Source: Azospirillum brasilense (GTDB lineage: Bacteria; Pseudomonadota; Alphaproteobacteria; Rickettsiales; UBA3002). From it: a DNA stretch of 32,371 nt. The position numbers were made by a program, and so were the translations under genes. The notes under the pieces are model-generated. The model saw only the letters and a list, made by a program, of their open reading frames with translations, did not search any database and was not told where the DNA came from. Shown here piece by piece: positions 1-7,245 of the stretch (position 1 is the first letter of the stretch; each line of letters opens with the position of its first letter). Location: NCBI GenBank assembly GCA_003241645.1, contig QFOX01000018.1, forward strand, positions 1-32,371. The letters are read 5' to 3'.

Positions 1-93
1 GGTTGGCGTTTGCCCGCCAGTTGCCCTACCGTAAACACGAGGGTTTTCAAACCGCCGATTTTTCGCTTCCGTTCGCGGTTACACGCGGATTAA

Positions 94-109
94 CCACCAG
101 AAATGGTGG
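94..109 (-). terminator. Small hairpin downstream of tRNA-Ala
   Basis: A perfect 6-bp inverted repeat, CCACCA / TGGTGG, encloses a GAAA loop (TTTC on the minus strand). It lies 2 bp beyond the CCA end of the minus-strand tRNA and is followed on that strand by TTAAT rather than a real T-run. It could be a weak terminator or a 3'-processing element. The left part of the stem also looks like a second copy of the tRNA 3' end, so it may simply be a by-product of that duplication. No other feature was recognised in positions 1-93. Confidence 0.3.
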
Positions 110-111
110 AA

Positions 112-187
<76 letters not shown>

Positions 188-239
188 ACGGCCTTAGTGC
201 TTAAGGTGGAGGCGGGAATAATGCAATCGCGCGGTGGCG

Positions 240-1481
240 TCAAGCACTCTTGGAAGTTTTTTCTGCGGCCAGCAAAATCGCCAATAACCACCCGGCCACC
301 AGCCAAAAGGGCGCGGCCGACCAGGACACGAACTGGCTGGGCGTGACGCTGGCCGGGAACAGGCGCAGCGCCATGGTGATGAGCAGGCCGGTGGCCAGCG
401 CATTGCGCCACCAGAAGCGCCGGGTGCGCCACGCCATGGCAAGCCAGCTGGCGATGGTCGCAAGGTACAGCCCCAGTGCGATCAGTCCGCCTTCCACGGC
501 CCATTCCGCATAGATGTTGTGCGGGTGCATGGGGCAGCGATAGGTGAGCGATTCTTCGTCGGTCGGGCCGTAGGTGGGCTTGCGGCATTCCGGCTGGAAT
601 TGCTTGCTGCCCACACCGATCAGCGGGTGGTTGGCCGTGATCTGTGCCGAGGCCTTCCACATGCGGCCATAGACCGTGTCCCAGAAATTGCTGATGCCGT
701 GCGAGGTTTCGCCGACCTGACGCTGCTTAAGGGTGGGGTTGTGCTGCATCATCGCGACGCCGGCCAGCACGCCCACGGCAGCCATCAGCGCCAGGGGCAG
801 GCGGGCGCGTGGCAGCAGCAGGAAGCTTGCCGTCCAGCCCATCAGCATCAGCAAAAGCGCCATGCGCTCGCCGCTCACCAGCACCGCCACCGACGCGATG
901 GCGGCCAGCGCCATGCCCGCCATGCGCCACCGCCGGGCGGGGTGGCCAAGCAGCACCAGCGCGGCAGGGAACATCAGCCAGAGGATGGTAATGCCCACCC
1001 GCGGTGCCGAGAACGGCCCGGTCATGCGCAGGCTGTTATTGTTCAGCGTGGGCAGGCGACCGGTAATGTCCACGCCCATGAAATACTGATACAACGTATC
1101 AAGGCCGAGAAAGGCGACCGCCGCGAGCAGGCTGATGCGTAGCCGCTGCTGCGTGCGCGCATCGGGCAGCACCCAAAAAGCCAGCGCCGCGCCAAAGAGC
1201 GGGTAGCGCACCCACACGGCCGCGCGCGCGATCTCGCCCATGCCGGGCAGCAGCAGGTGGCGCAGGGTGAAATAGGCCCATAAGGCCAGCAGCAGCTGCA
1301 CCCAGCGCGCCCGCAGCCATGCCCAATCGCGGGCGATGGCGCTGCGGCCAAGGAACAGCACGGCGATCAGGCTGGCGGCAATGTCGCCGGGGGCGGGCCC
1401 GGCGATCAGCAGGGCGGGCATGAGGATGGTCAGCCAGCGCGCGGTTGCATCCAGCGGGGTCAACAGGGCGGTGAGGCGCAT
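240..1481 (-). CDS. O-antigen ligase family membrane protein
   Basis: The 413-residue protein has about ten hydrophobic segments, with a large loop between roughly residues 245 and 325. That loop ends in the motif PHNIYAEW (320-327), which is characteristic of the Wzy_C/WaaL superfamily, and SGER (203-206) is a second typical signature before a membrane helix. The family joins O-polysaccharide or similar glycans to lipid A-core, or polymerises them, at the periplasmic face of the inner membrane. Ligase and polymerase cannot be told apart by sequence alone. The gene starts 9 bp after the SDHAF4-like gene and probably shares its transcript. The two heptose genes elsewhere in the window fit an LPS role, but direct linkage is not shown. 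Confidence 0.85.
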   Translation of the reverse strand: MRLTALLTPLDATARWLTILMPALLIAGPAPGDIAASLIAVLFLGRSAIARDWAWLRARWVQLLLALWAYFTLRHLLLPGMGEIARAAVWVRYPLFGAALAFWVLPDARTQQRLRISLLAAVAFLGLDTLYQYFMGVDITGRLPTLNNNSLRMTGPFSAPRVGITILWLMFPAALVLLGHPARRWRMAGMALAAIASVAVLVSGERMALLLMLMGWTASFLLLPRARLPLALMAAVGVLAGVAMMQHNPTLKQRQVGETSHGISNFWDTVYGRMWKASAQITANHPLIGVGSKQFQPECRKPTYGPTDEESLTYRCPMHPHNIYAEWAVEGGLIALGLYLATIASWLAMAWRTRRFWWRNALATGLLITMALRLFPASVTPSQFVSWSAAPFWLVAGWLLAILLAAEKTSKSA

Positions 1482-1490
1482 CGCGGGCTC

Positions 1491-1649
1491 CTAGAAATCA
1501 ATGCAGCGGCCGTTCTTTTCCCAGTCGCCGAAACGGGTGGGATCCGGCGTATCCTTGGGGGCTTCCGGCGCCGCGGTGGCGGGCTTTTCCGAAGGTTTTT
1601 GCGGCGCGGGCGTGGCTGTCTGCGGGGTGTCGTCCATGGGCGGGTGCAT
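1491..1649 (-). CDS. DUF1674/SDHAF4-like succinate dehydrogenase assembly factor
   Basis: This is a small protein of 52 residues if it starts at 1649 (MHPPMDDT), or 48 from the internal Met at 1637. The N-terminal half is rich in Ala, Pro and Lys and probably disordered. The C-terminus ends in DPTRFGDWEKNGRCIDF, the diagnostic conserved tail of the DUF1674/SDHAF4 family. In mitochondria SDHAF4 binds flavinylated SdhA and helps assemble complex II; the bacterial homologues are assumed to act similarly. The frame is open up to a Met at 1727, but that longer form would run into the divergent rsmB start and has no family support. No sdh genes lie in the window. Confidence 0.85.
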   Translation of the reverse strand: MHPPMDDTPQTATPAPQKPSEKPATAAPEAPKDTPDPTRFGDWEKNGRCIDF

Positions 1650-1717
1650 ACACAGCTTTGCGCGCCCGCGCAAGCATGGCGCTTGCAATGGGCGCGTAAG
1701 GCTGGCACGAAGCCCGC

Positions 1718-2920
1718 ATGCAGACACAACCCAACCATCCCCGGGCCATGGCCCTCACCGCGCTGTCGCAGGTGCTTGATGGCCACCGCACGCTCGATGA
1801 AGCGCTCAATCCCGCCACGCTCGATGCGCAGGCCTATGCGCAGGTGCGCGGGCTGTGCATGGCAACGCTGCGGCATCTCGGCCAGATCGATGCGGTGCTG
1901 AAGCCGTACCTGCAAACGCCATTGCCGCCCAAGCGCCAACTGGCCCGCCATGCATTGCGGCTGGGTGCTGCCGACCTGCTGGTGCAGGGCAATGCCGCGC
2001 ATGCGGTGGTGCATGAAATGGTGGATGCCGTGAAGCACAGCAAAGATGGGGCGCTCGCCGGGCTGGTCAATGCCGTGCTCAAAAAACTCGCCGCCGATAT
2101 GCCGGATCTGCCGGATTGCCGGTTCAACCTGCCCGGCTGGCTGGAACAACGCTGGAAGGCGCAATACGGCAAGGCAGTAAGCGACGCCATCTGCCGCGTG
2201 GCTGCGCAGCGCCCGCCGTTGGACCTGAACAGCGAAGCGCCCGTTGCCGATGCGGTGCAGTTGGAGAAAACGATCTGGCGGTTGCCCGCAGGGCATGCGC
2301 CCGTGCCCACGCTGGAAGGCTACGCCGAAGGTACGTTCTTTGTGCAGGATGTTGCCGCCAGCTACCCGGTGCAACTGCTGGGCGATGTGGCGGGCAAAGC
2401 CGTGCTGGATATTGGTGCCGCGCCCGGCGGCAAGACCGCGCAACTGGCACGCGCCGGGGCGCAGGTCACCGCGCTGGATAAATCCGCCCGCCGCATGGAA
2501 CGCCTGCAGGCGAACATGCAGCGTTTGCAGCTGACGGTGGAAAGTGTGGTGGCGGATGCGATGGAATATGCGCCCGCCGCCCCGTTCGATGTGGTGGTGC
2601 TGGATGCGCCCTGTTCCGCCACCGGCACGTGGCGCCGCCACCCGGAAGTGGTGCACACGGTGAGCTTCAATGACATTGCCGAACTGGCACAGCAGCAGCG
2701 CGACCTGCTAATGCGTGCGTGGGGCTGGGTGAAGCCCGGCGGCGTGCTGCTCTATTGCGTATGTTCGCTGGAGCGCGAGGAAGGCGAAGACCAGCAGGAA
2801 TGGTTCGCCGCACAGATGCCCGATGCCATTGCACTCAAGCAAGTGCGCACCACCCCGGCGCAAATGGAAGCGCAGGGTGGCATGGATGGGTTCTTTGCCA
2901 TGACATGGCAGAAAAAATAG
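1718..2920 (+). CDS. rsmB: 16S rRNA (cytosine-C5)-methyltransferase RsmB/Sun family
   Basis: The 400-residue protein has a NusB-like all-helical RNA-binding domain (about 8-130) followed by a class I SAM-dependent m5C methyltransferase domain. The SAM site is DIGAAPGGKT (231-240). Motif IV, DAPCSATGT, contains Cys299, and motif VI, YCVCSLEREEGE, contains Cys349; these are the two cysteines used in catalysis and product release in this family. Most members have Y-S-T-C-S at motif VI, so YCVCS is a mild variant that retains the key Cys. The predicted role is methylation of C967 (E. coli numbering) of 16S rRNA. It is first in a likely rsmB-rpe-gmhA run, with rpe starting 15 bp downstream. Confidence 0.93.
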   Translation: MQTQPNHPRAMALTALSQVLDGHRTLDEALNPATLDAQAYAQVRGLCMATLRHLGQIDAVLKPYLQTPLPPKRQLARHALRLGAADLLVQGNAAHAVVHEMVDAVKHSKDGALAGLVNAVLKKLAADMPDLPDCRFNLPGWLEQRWKAQYGKAVSDAICRVAAQRPPLDLNSEAPVADAVQLEKTIWRLPAGHAPVPTLEGYAEGTFFVQDVAASYPVQLLGDVAGKAVLDIGAAPGGKTAQLARAGAQVTALDKSARRMERLQANMQRLQLTVESVVADAMEYAPAAPFDVVVLDAPCSATGTWRRHPEVVHTVSFNDIAELAQQQRDLLMRAWGWVKPGGVLLYCVCSLEREEGEDQQEWFAAQMPDAIALKQVRTTPAQMEAQGGMDGFFAMTWQKK

Positions 2921-2935
2921 GCTAACGAACCATCC

Positions 2936-3598
2936 ATGACCCACCCCATTTACATTGCGCCATCCATTCTTTCGGCTGATTTCGCCCGCCTTGGCGACGA
3001 GGTGCGCGCCGCTGACGAAGCCGGCGCGGATTTCATTCATGTGGACGTGATGGACGGGCATTTCGTGCCGAACCTCACCATCGGGCCGGATGTGGTGAAA
3101 GCCCTTCGCCCGCACACGCAAAAACCGCTGGATGTGCATTTGATGGTGGAAAAGCCCGATGCGCTGATCCCGCTGTTCGCCGCCGCTGGGGCCGACATCA
3201 TTACCGTGCATGCCGAGTCCGGCCCGCATTTGGACCGTTCGTTGCAGCTGGTGAAATCGCACGGCAAAAAAGCCGGGGCCACCATTTGCCCGGCCACGCA
3301 TGAATCGGCGCTGGAATACGTGATGGATACGGTGGATCTAATTTTGCTGATGACGGTGAACCCCGGCTTCGGCGGACAGAAATTCATCCACAGCCAGTTG
3401 CGCAAGATCGAGGCGGTGCGCCGCATGATCGAGAAGACGGGTCGCGCGATTTACTTGCAGGTGGACGGGGGCATTAACCCCGCCACGGCACGCGATGTGG
3501 TCGCCGCCGGGGCGGATGTGCTGGTGGCGGGCAGTGCCGTGTTCACCGGCAACGCGGCGGATTATAAAATCAATATTGAGGCAATACGTGGCGCGTAA
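2936..3598 (+). CDS. rpe: Ribulose-phosphate 3-epimerase
   Basis: This is a 220-residue TIM-barrel enzyme of normal family length that interconverts ribulose 5-phosphate and xylulose 5-phosphate in the pentose phosphate pathway. The visible signatures are APSILSADF at the N-terminus, HVDVMDGHFVPN (35-46) with His35 and catalytic Asp37, and DVHLMVEKP with His68. MTVNPGFGGQ (139-148) and VDGGI with catalytic Asp177 follow. In alphaproteobacteria rpe often follows rsmB, as here. It also feeds sugar-phosphate pools from which sedoheptulose 7-phosphate, the substrate of the next gene gmhA, is made. A palindromic repeat begins just after its stop codon. Confidence 0.97.
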   Translation: MTHPIYIAPSILSADFARLGDEVRAADEAGADFIHVDVMDGHFVPNLTIGPDVVKALRPHTQKPLDVHLMVEKPDALIPLFAAAGADIITVHAESGPHLDRSLQLVKSHGKKAGATICPATHESALEYVMDTVDLILLMTVNPGFGGQKFIHSQLRKIEAVRRMIEKTGRAIYLQVDGGINPATARDVVAAGADVLVAGSAVFTGNAADYKINIEAIRGA

Positions 3599-3603
3599 CC
3601 CAC

Positions 3604-3671
3604 GTCATTGCGAGGAGGGCGATGCCCGACGCGGCAATCCAGCTGGATTGCTTCGCTGCGCTCGCAATGAC
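3604..3671. repeat. Palindromic REP/MITE-like intergenic repeat
   Basis: A 68-bp near-perfect inverted repeat has outer arms GTCATTGCGAG / CTCGCAATGAC and inner arms GCAATCCAG / CTGGATTGC. It can fold into one long hairpin. Elements with these same ends are a widespread bacterial intergenic repeat type, often multicopy, and are recognised here from memory of their sequence. It fills the whole rpe-gmhA gap, ending 2 bp before the gmhA ATG, so it replaces any normal ribosome-binding site and may also affect mRNA stability or termination. Only one copy was seen in this window. Confidence 0.8.
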
Positions 3672-3673
3672 CG

Positions 3674-4246
3674 ATGAATCCTATTCTCCAACGCATTCAC
3701 GCCGACCACACCAGCGCGCTGGATGGGTTCCTCATGCAGTGCGGCCCGCAGATCGAGCAGGTGGCAAGCCTGTGCGCAAAGGCGCTGGCAGCGGGCCACA
3801 AGCTCATGTTCTGTGGCAATGGCGGCAGCGCGTGCGATGCCATGCACATCGCGGGCGAATTCGTCGGCCGTTTCGTGGATGACCGGCGGGCGCTGCCCGC
3901 ACTCGCGCTCAGTGCCGATACGGGCATTCTCACCGCCATCGCGAATGACTACGCCTATGACTATATTTTCGCCCGTCAGGTCGAAGGGCTAGGGCAGGCG
4001 GGCGACGTGCTGCTCGGGCTTTCCACCTCGGGCAAAAGCCCCAACGTGCTGCGCGCGTTCGAGGCGGCACGGCAGAAATCCATCACCACGGTGCTGTTCA
4101 CCGGAGCCAAAGCGGAAGGGCTCCCCCCCAGTGCCGAGCACACGTTAGTGGTGCCTTCGCGCATCACTGCGCATGTTCAGGAAGCGCACATGGTGGCGCT
4201 GCACGGGCTGGCCAGCCTCATTGAAGCTGAGCTTTTCAGCGCCTGA
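3674..4246 (+). CDS. gmhA: Sedoheptulose 7-phosphate isomerase (phosphoheptose isomerase)
   Basis: This 190-residue SIS-fold enzyme catalyses the first step of ADP-heptose synthesis for LPS inner core, converting sedoheptulose 7-phosphate to D-glycero-D-manno-heptose 7-phosphate. It has FCGNGGSACDAMHIAGEF, with zinc ligand His58 and catalytic Glu62. STSGKSPN (117-124) binds phosphate, and Gln169 and His177 match the C-terminal metal ligands of the E. coli enzyme with a constant offset of three residues. The start is assigned by homology because no Shine-Dalgarno sequence is visible: the palindromic repeat occupies that place. The partner phosphatase gmhB lies about 17 kb away. Genes for the kinase/adenylyltransferase were not seen. 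Confidence 0.95.
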   Translation: MNPILQRIHADHTSALDGFLMQCGPQIEQVASLCAKALAAGHKLMFCGNGGSACDAMHIAGEFVGRFVDDRRALPALALSADTGILTAIANDYAYDYIFARQVEGLGQAGDVLLGLSTSGKSPNVLRAFEAARQKSITTVLFTGAKAEGLPPSAEHTLVVPSRITAHVQEAHMVALHGLASLIEAELFSA

Positions 4247-4253
4247 GCGCGTT

Positions 4254-4268
4254 TTAACTAAAAATTTA
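4254..4268. promoter_or_regulatory. Near-consensus CtrA box upstream of chpT
   Basis: The sequence TTAA-N7-TTTA differs by one base from the CtrA consensus TTAA-N7-TTAA. It sits in an unusually AT-rich patch 83 bp upstream of the chpT start, in otherwise GC-rich DNA. A GANTC site (GAGTC, 4338-4342), the recognition sequence of the CcrM methylase, overlaps the likely chpT Shine-Dalgarno GGAG (4337-4340). Together these suggest cell-cycle control of chpT, but the assignment rests only on motif match and position. Confidence 0.5.
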
Positions 4269-4350
4269 GGGTTGTTTGCTAATGTCAAAAATGGTGGCGG
4301 TGTGCTGCCGGATTACGTTAGAATGCAGCCAACGCTGGAGTCCGCCTCGC

Positions 4351-5019
4351 ATGATCGCAGAAACCAAACTTGCCGAAATGCTGTGCACGCGCTTGTGTCA
4401 TGACCTGACCGGGCCGATCGGTGCGGTGAATAACGGCGCCGAATTCCTCGATGACGAGGGCTTCGACATGCAGAACGATGCGGTGCAGCTGATCGTCAGC
4501 AGCGCGCACGAAGCGGTCAACCGCCTCATGTTCTACCGCCAGGCCTATGGCCGGGTCAGCGATTCGGGCGAGGCGAGCCTTGAAGAGAAAAAGAAACTCG
4601 CGAAGGATTTCTTCTCGAACACCAAGATCACGCTGGACTGGCCCGATACGCATACCGATGCGTGCGGCATCAGCATCAGCCAGAAAATGTCGCGCCTCAT
4701 CCTCAACATGCTGCTGCTCTGCTCGGCCACGCTCATCCGTGGCGGCACGGTGTCGGTGCGCATCACGCGCAATGAACTGGGCGACAAGCAGGTGTCCGTG
4801 CGCGGGGTGGGGGAGACCATCAAGACCGACCCGGACATGCTCACCATCCTGAAAGGACAGGGCGACGACGCCCAGCTTTCGCCGAAAACAGCGCAGGCCT
4901 TCCTTGCGCTGAAGATCGCCGAAGAAGTGGGTGCGCAGCTGGCGATCGACGCGGCAGGCGACCATTTCGACATGGTGGCCACCCAGCGCCAGATGCTGCT
5001 GGCCAGCGCTGCCGGCTAG
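4351..5019 (+). CDS. chpT: Histidine phosphotransferase ChpT
   Basis: The 222-residue protein has the N-terminal helical hairpin of the ChpT/HPTransfase_C family. LCHDLTGPIGAVNNGAEFL carries the phospho-accepting His17, followed by a degenerate GHKL-like C-terminal domain without ATP-binding motifs. In Caulobacter ChpT receives phosphate from the hybrid kinase CckA and passes it to CtrA and CpdR. The Met at 4351 is chosen because it follows GGAG at a spacing of 10 and matches the family N-terminus; an open extension up to 4276 covers the putative CtrA box and is unlikely to be translated. The downstream genes encode a CheA-like protein, CheW and, converging, CtrA itself. That places phosphotransferase and target regulator within 2.3 kb. 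Confidence 0.92.
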   Translation: MIAETKLAEMLCTRLCHDLTGPIGAVNNGAEFLDDEGFDMQNDAVQLIVSSAHEAVNRLMFYRQAYGRVSDSGEASLEEKKKLAKDFFSNTKITLDWPDTHTDACGISISQKMSRLILNMLLLCSATLIRGGTVSVRITRNELGDKQVSVRGVGETIKTDPDMLTILKGQGDDAQLSPKTAQAFLALKIAEEVGAQLAIDAAGDHFDMVATQRQMLLASAAG

Positions 5020-5066
5020 GGCGGCGCGCCACCTTCACGCCACCGCTTGGCAAAATCATCATCTAA

Positions 5067-5117
5067 CCGTGGGCAACCCAACGGTCGGCTTTGCATTTTC
5101 TATGGCTTATGCCATAG
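5067..5117. other. Two small inverted repeats upstream of the CheA-like gene
   Basis: The 107-bp chpT to cheA-like gap holds a bulged hairpin, CCGTGGG / CCCaACGG (5067-5084), and then a perfect 7-bp palindrome, CTATGGC-TTAT-GCCATAG (5100-5117), ending 9 bp before the start codon. The second could be an operator or an mRNA structure that masks the start region. The first could be a weak attenuator, since no T-run follows directly. The function is unknown. Confidence 0.35.
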
Positions 5118-5126
5118 GGTGGCCGC

Positions 5127-6749
5127 ATGGATGACCTGACGGCCGAATTCATTAACGAAACGTCCGAATCGCTGGCGACGCTGGAGCAGACGCTGGCGGG
5201 TCACGCACGCCGCCCGATGGGGCGCGACGGCTGGGAAATGGCCTATCGGCTGATGCATACCATCAAGGGCACCTGCGGCTTTTTGCGGCTGGTGCGCATG
5301 GAGGCGGTGGCCAGTGCCTCGCAGGATATTCTGGCGAGCCTTCGCGATGGCAGCCTGACGCCGACCGACGGCGAGCTGCGCGCGCTGCGCGCCGCGCTCG
5401 CCCAGATCCGCTACATGATGGATTACCTCGGCGAGCATGGGCGCGAACCCGAACAGGACGCGGCCCTTCCGCCGGAGGAGCCCGCCGCCCCCGTGGATGA
5501 ACCGGCGCCCAGCCCCTTGCGCGTGGCGTTGCAGGAATCCTCAACCGACAACTTCCTGCTGCCGCCAGTGCCGCCGCCGGCCCAGCCCGTGGCCGTGTCG
5601 CCGCAGCTCGAAGGCCCACCCGCGCTGGAGCGCGTGAGCTACAGCACCCTTGCCAGCCTGATGCTGGCGCGCAACCAGGTCAAACGCGAATCGGCCACGC
5701 ACCCGGCGCTGCGCAGCACCCAGAAACTGCTGGATGGGCTGGTGGCCGACCTGAAAGAAAAACTACTGCCGCGCACTGCCCCCGCCACGGCCTATCCGCG
5801 CCCGGCGAAAGTGCTGCTGGTCGAATCGCACGGCATGCGCTTTGCGCTGCCGCAATCCATCATTCGTGAAGTGGCGCGCATCGGCACGGCGCAGCGCCAT
5901 GCGCAGCTGGATGAGGGCGCCATGATCTCGCTGCGCGGGGCATGGCTGCCGCGCGTGTCGCTGGCGCAGCGCCTCGGCCAGTCCGGCAGCGCCAACGAAG
6001 CCTACGCACTGGTGCTGGAGCTGCAGCAGGAACGGCTGGTGCTTTGCGTGGAGCAGGTGGGTGAGCTGGAAGAGCTGATGCTGCAGCCGCTGCCAAAATT
6101 GCTGCGCTCCAGCATGATCTACGAAGCCGCCGCCATTCTGGGCGATGGCTCGCCCTGCCTGATCCTCAACTGCACGGCGCTGCTGTCGCAGAAGCTGAGC
6201 TTCCCCACCATGAAGGCCAAGCAAAAGGCCATGCAGCAGCCCGAACCGGAAGAGGCAGCGCCCGTTGCCGAGGCCGCACCGGCACCTGCCCCGATTGCGC
6301 AACCCGAGATGGCGACCACGCCTGCCGCGGCGGCGCCGGTCGCGTCGCGGTATGTGCCGCTGCTGATGTTTGGTGACGGCACCTCCACGCCGAAGGCGAT
6401 CCCGCTCACCGCGGTGGGCCGTGTGGAACAGCTGGCCGCGAAGGACGTGACGCGCGATGCCGAAGGCTACGCCATTCGTTGCCGCGGCGAGTTGCTGCGC
6501 CCGCACGTGCTGCCGGGCAGCGCCATGCCGGTGCAGGGCGACCTGCACCTCATCACCCTGCTGGATGCCCCGCATATCGGCATTGTGGCGCACCGGGTGG
6601 GCAGCATTTTCGATGCGGAGATCCGCCTGCCGCAAACCATCTCCACCCAGCCGGTGCTCATGCGCGCCGAGCTGAACGGTGCGCTGACCGACATTATCAA
6701 CGCCGCGGCCTATGCGCCGCGCCCGGCGCAGGAGGCGGCCCATGGCTAA
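5127..6749 (+). CDS. CheA-like protein lacking the kinase (P4) domain: HPt, P3-like, P5, extra CheW-like domain
   Basis: The 540-residue protein starts with a CheA-type HPt domain (1-108) in which His44 of MHTIKGTCGFL is the expected phospho-acceptor. A Pro-rich linker (about 110-165) leads to a short helical segment (166-217; LASLMLARNQV) resembling the CheA P3 dimerisation hairpin. The sequence then passes directly into a CheW-like P5 domain (about 225-358; VESHGMRFALPQ, LCVEQVGELEEL). An Ala/Pro linker (365-406) and a second, more divergent CheW-like domain (407-510) follow. No N, G1 or G2 box of the HATPase domain is present in any part, so it cannot autophosphorylate on its own. Full CheA proteins usually exceed 600 residues. 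Its last codons overlap the cheW start. It may be a scaffold, phosphate sink or array component linked to the neighbouring ChpT/CtrA relay; that role is inference. Confidence 0.8.
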   Translation: MDDLTAEFINETSESLATLEQTLAGHARRPMGRDGWEMAYRLMHTIKGTCGFLRLVRMEAVASASQDILASLRDGSLTPTDGELRALRAALAQIRYMMDYLGEHGREPEQDAALPPEEPAAPVDEPAPSPLRVALQESSTDNFLLPPVPPPAQPVAVSPQLEGPPALERVSYSTLASLMLARNQVKRESATHPALRSTQKLLDGLVADLKEKLLPRTAPATAYPRPAKVLLVESHGMRFALPQSIIREVARIGTAQRHAQLDEGAMISLRGAWLPRVSLAQRLGQSGSANEAYALVLELQQERLVLCVEQVGELEELMLQPLPKLLRSSMIYEAAAILGDGSPCLILNCTALLSQKLSFPTMKAKQKAMQQPEPEEAAPVAEAAPAPAPIAQPEMATTPAAAAPVASRYVPLLMFGDGTSTPKAIPLTAVGRVEQLAAKDVTRDAEGYAIRCRGELLRPHVLPGSAMPVQGDLHLITLLDAPHIGIVAHRVGSIFDAEIRLPQTISTQPVLMRAELNGALTDIINAAAYAPRPAQEAAHG

Positions 6750-7194
6750 ACCCGCGCCGTCGTTGCTTGGTACGCTGCCGCATGTGCTGTTCCGCCTTGG
6801 GCGGCAGGCTTTCGCGCTGCCGCTTTCGCAGGTGAAAGATGTGGCGCGCGGCCCTGAAATTACGCAGGTGCCGAATGCCATGGCGGCGGTGCGCGGCATG
6901 ACCGTGCTGCGCGAACAACTGGCCCCCGTGCTGGACATGCGCGCGCGCTTCGGCCTGCCTGCGGCCAGCAACCCGCAGCAATGCACCGCGCTGGCGGTGG
7001 ACCATGAAGGCGAGCGGGTGGTGCTGCTGGTGGACCGTGTGGAAGATGTGCTGATGCTGCCACCGACCCTGCCGGGCGTGCAGGCGCGTGACCCGCTCTG
7101 GCAAGGGGTGGTGAGCGGTGTGGTGCAGCGCGAGCATGACACGATTCTGGTGCTGGACGTTGCCGCCGTGCTGGACGGCGCGCTCGACGCATGA
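6742..7194 (+). CDS. cheW: CheW-like chemotaxis coupling protein
   Basis: This 150-residue single-domain CheW-fold protein has LFRLGRQAFALPLSQVKDV near the N-terminus, RGMTVLREQLAPVLDMRARFG in the middle and VLLVDRVEDVLML, all matching the two beta-barrel subdomains of CheW. CheW couples chemoreceptors to CheA. The ATG at 6742 overlaps the stop of the upstream CheA-like gene by 8 bp (ATGGCTAA), implying translational coupling and a joint function. A Met 30 bp upstream in the same frame would add only an Arg-rich stretch and is rejected. No receptor, cheY, cheB or cheR gene is present in this window. A strong bidirectional terminator follows. Confidence 0.85.
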   Translation: MAKPAPSLLGTLPHVLFRLGRQAFALPLSQVKDVARGPEITQVPNAMAAVRGMTVLREQLAPVLDMRARFGLPAASNPQQCTALAVDHEGERVVLLVDRVEDVLMLPPTLPGVQARDPLWQGVVSGVVQREHDTILVLDVAAVLDGALDA

Positions 7195-7196
7195 AA

Positions 7197-7224
7197 AAAG
7201 CCCACCCGGTGAGGGGTGGGCTTT
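7197..7224. terminator. Bidirectional rho-independent terminator between cheW and ctrA
   Basis: A perfect 11-bp stem, AAAGCCCACCC / GGGTGGGCTTT, encloses a 6-nt loop. An A-run precedes it and a TTT closes it, so it can terminate plus-strand transcription from cheW and minus-strand transcription from ctrA. It lies between the two convergent stop codons. Confidence 0.85.
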
Positions 7225-7245
7225 GATTCTTCCGTAAGAAACAGT

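Noticed and set aside
1460..2656. 398-codon open frame on the minus strand
   Set aside because: It is antisense to rsmB and its product is His/Gln/Arg-rich with no known motif.
5763..7205. 480-codon open frame on the minus strand
   Set aside because: It is antisense to the CheA-like gene and cheW, both of which have clear family motifs. Its own product is low-complexity Ser/Arg/Gly sequence.
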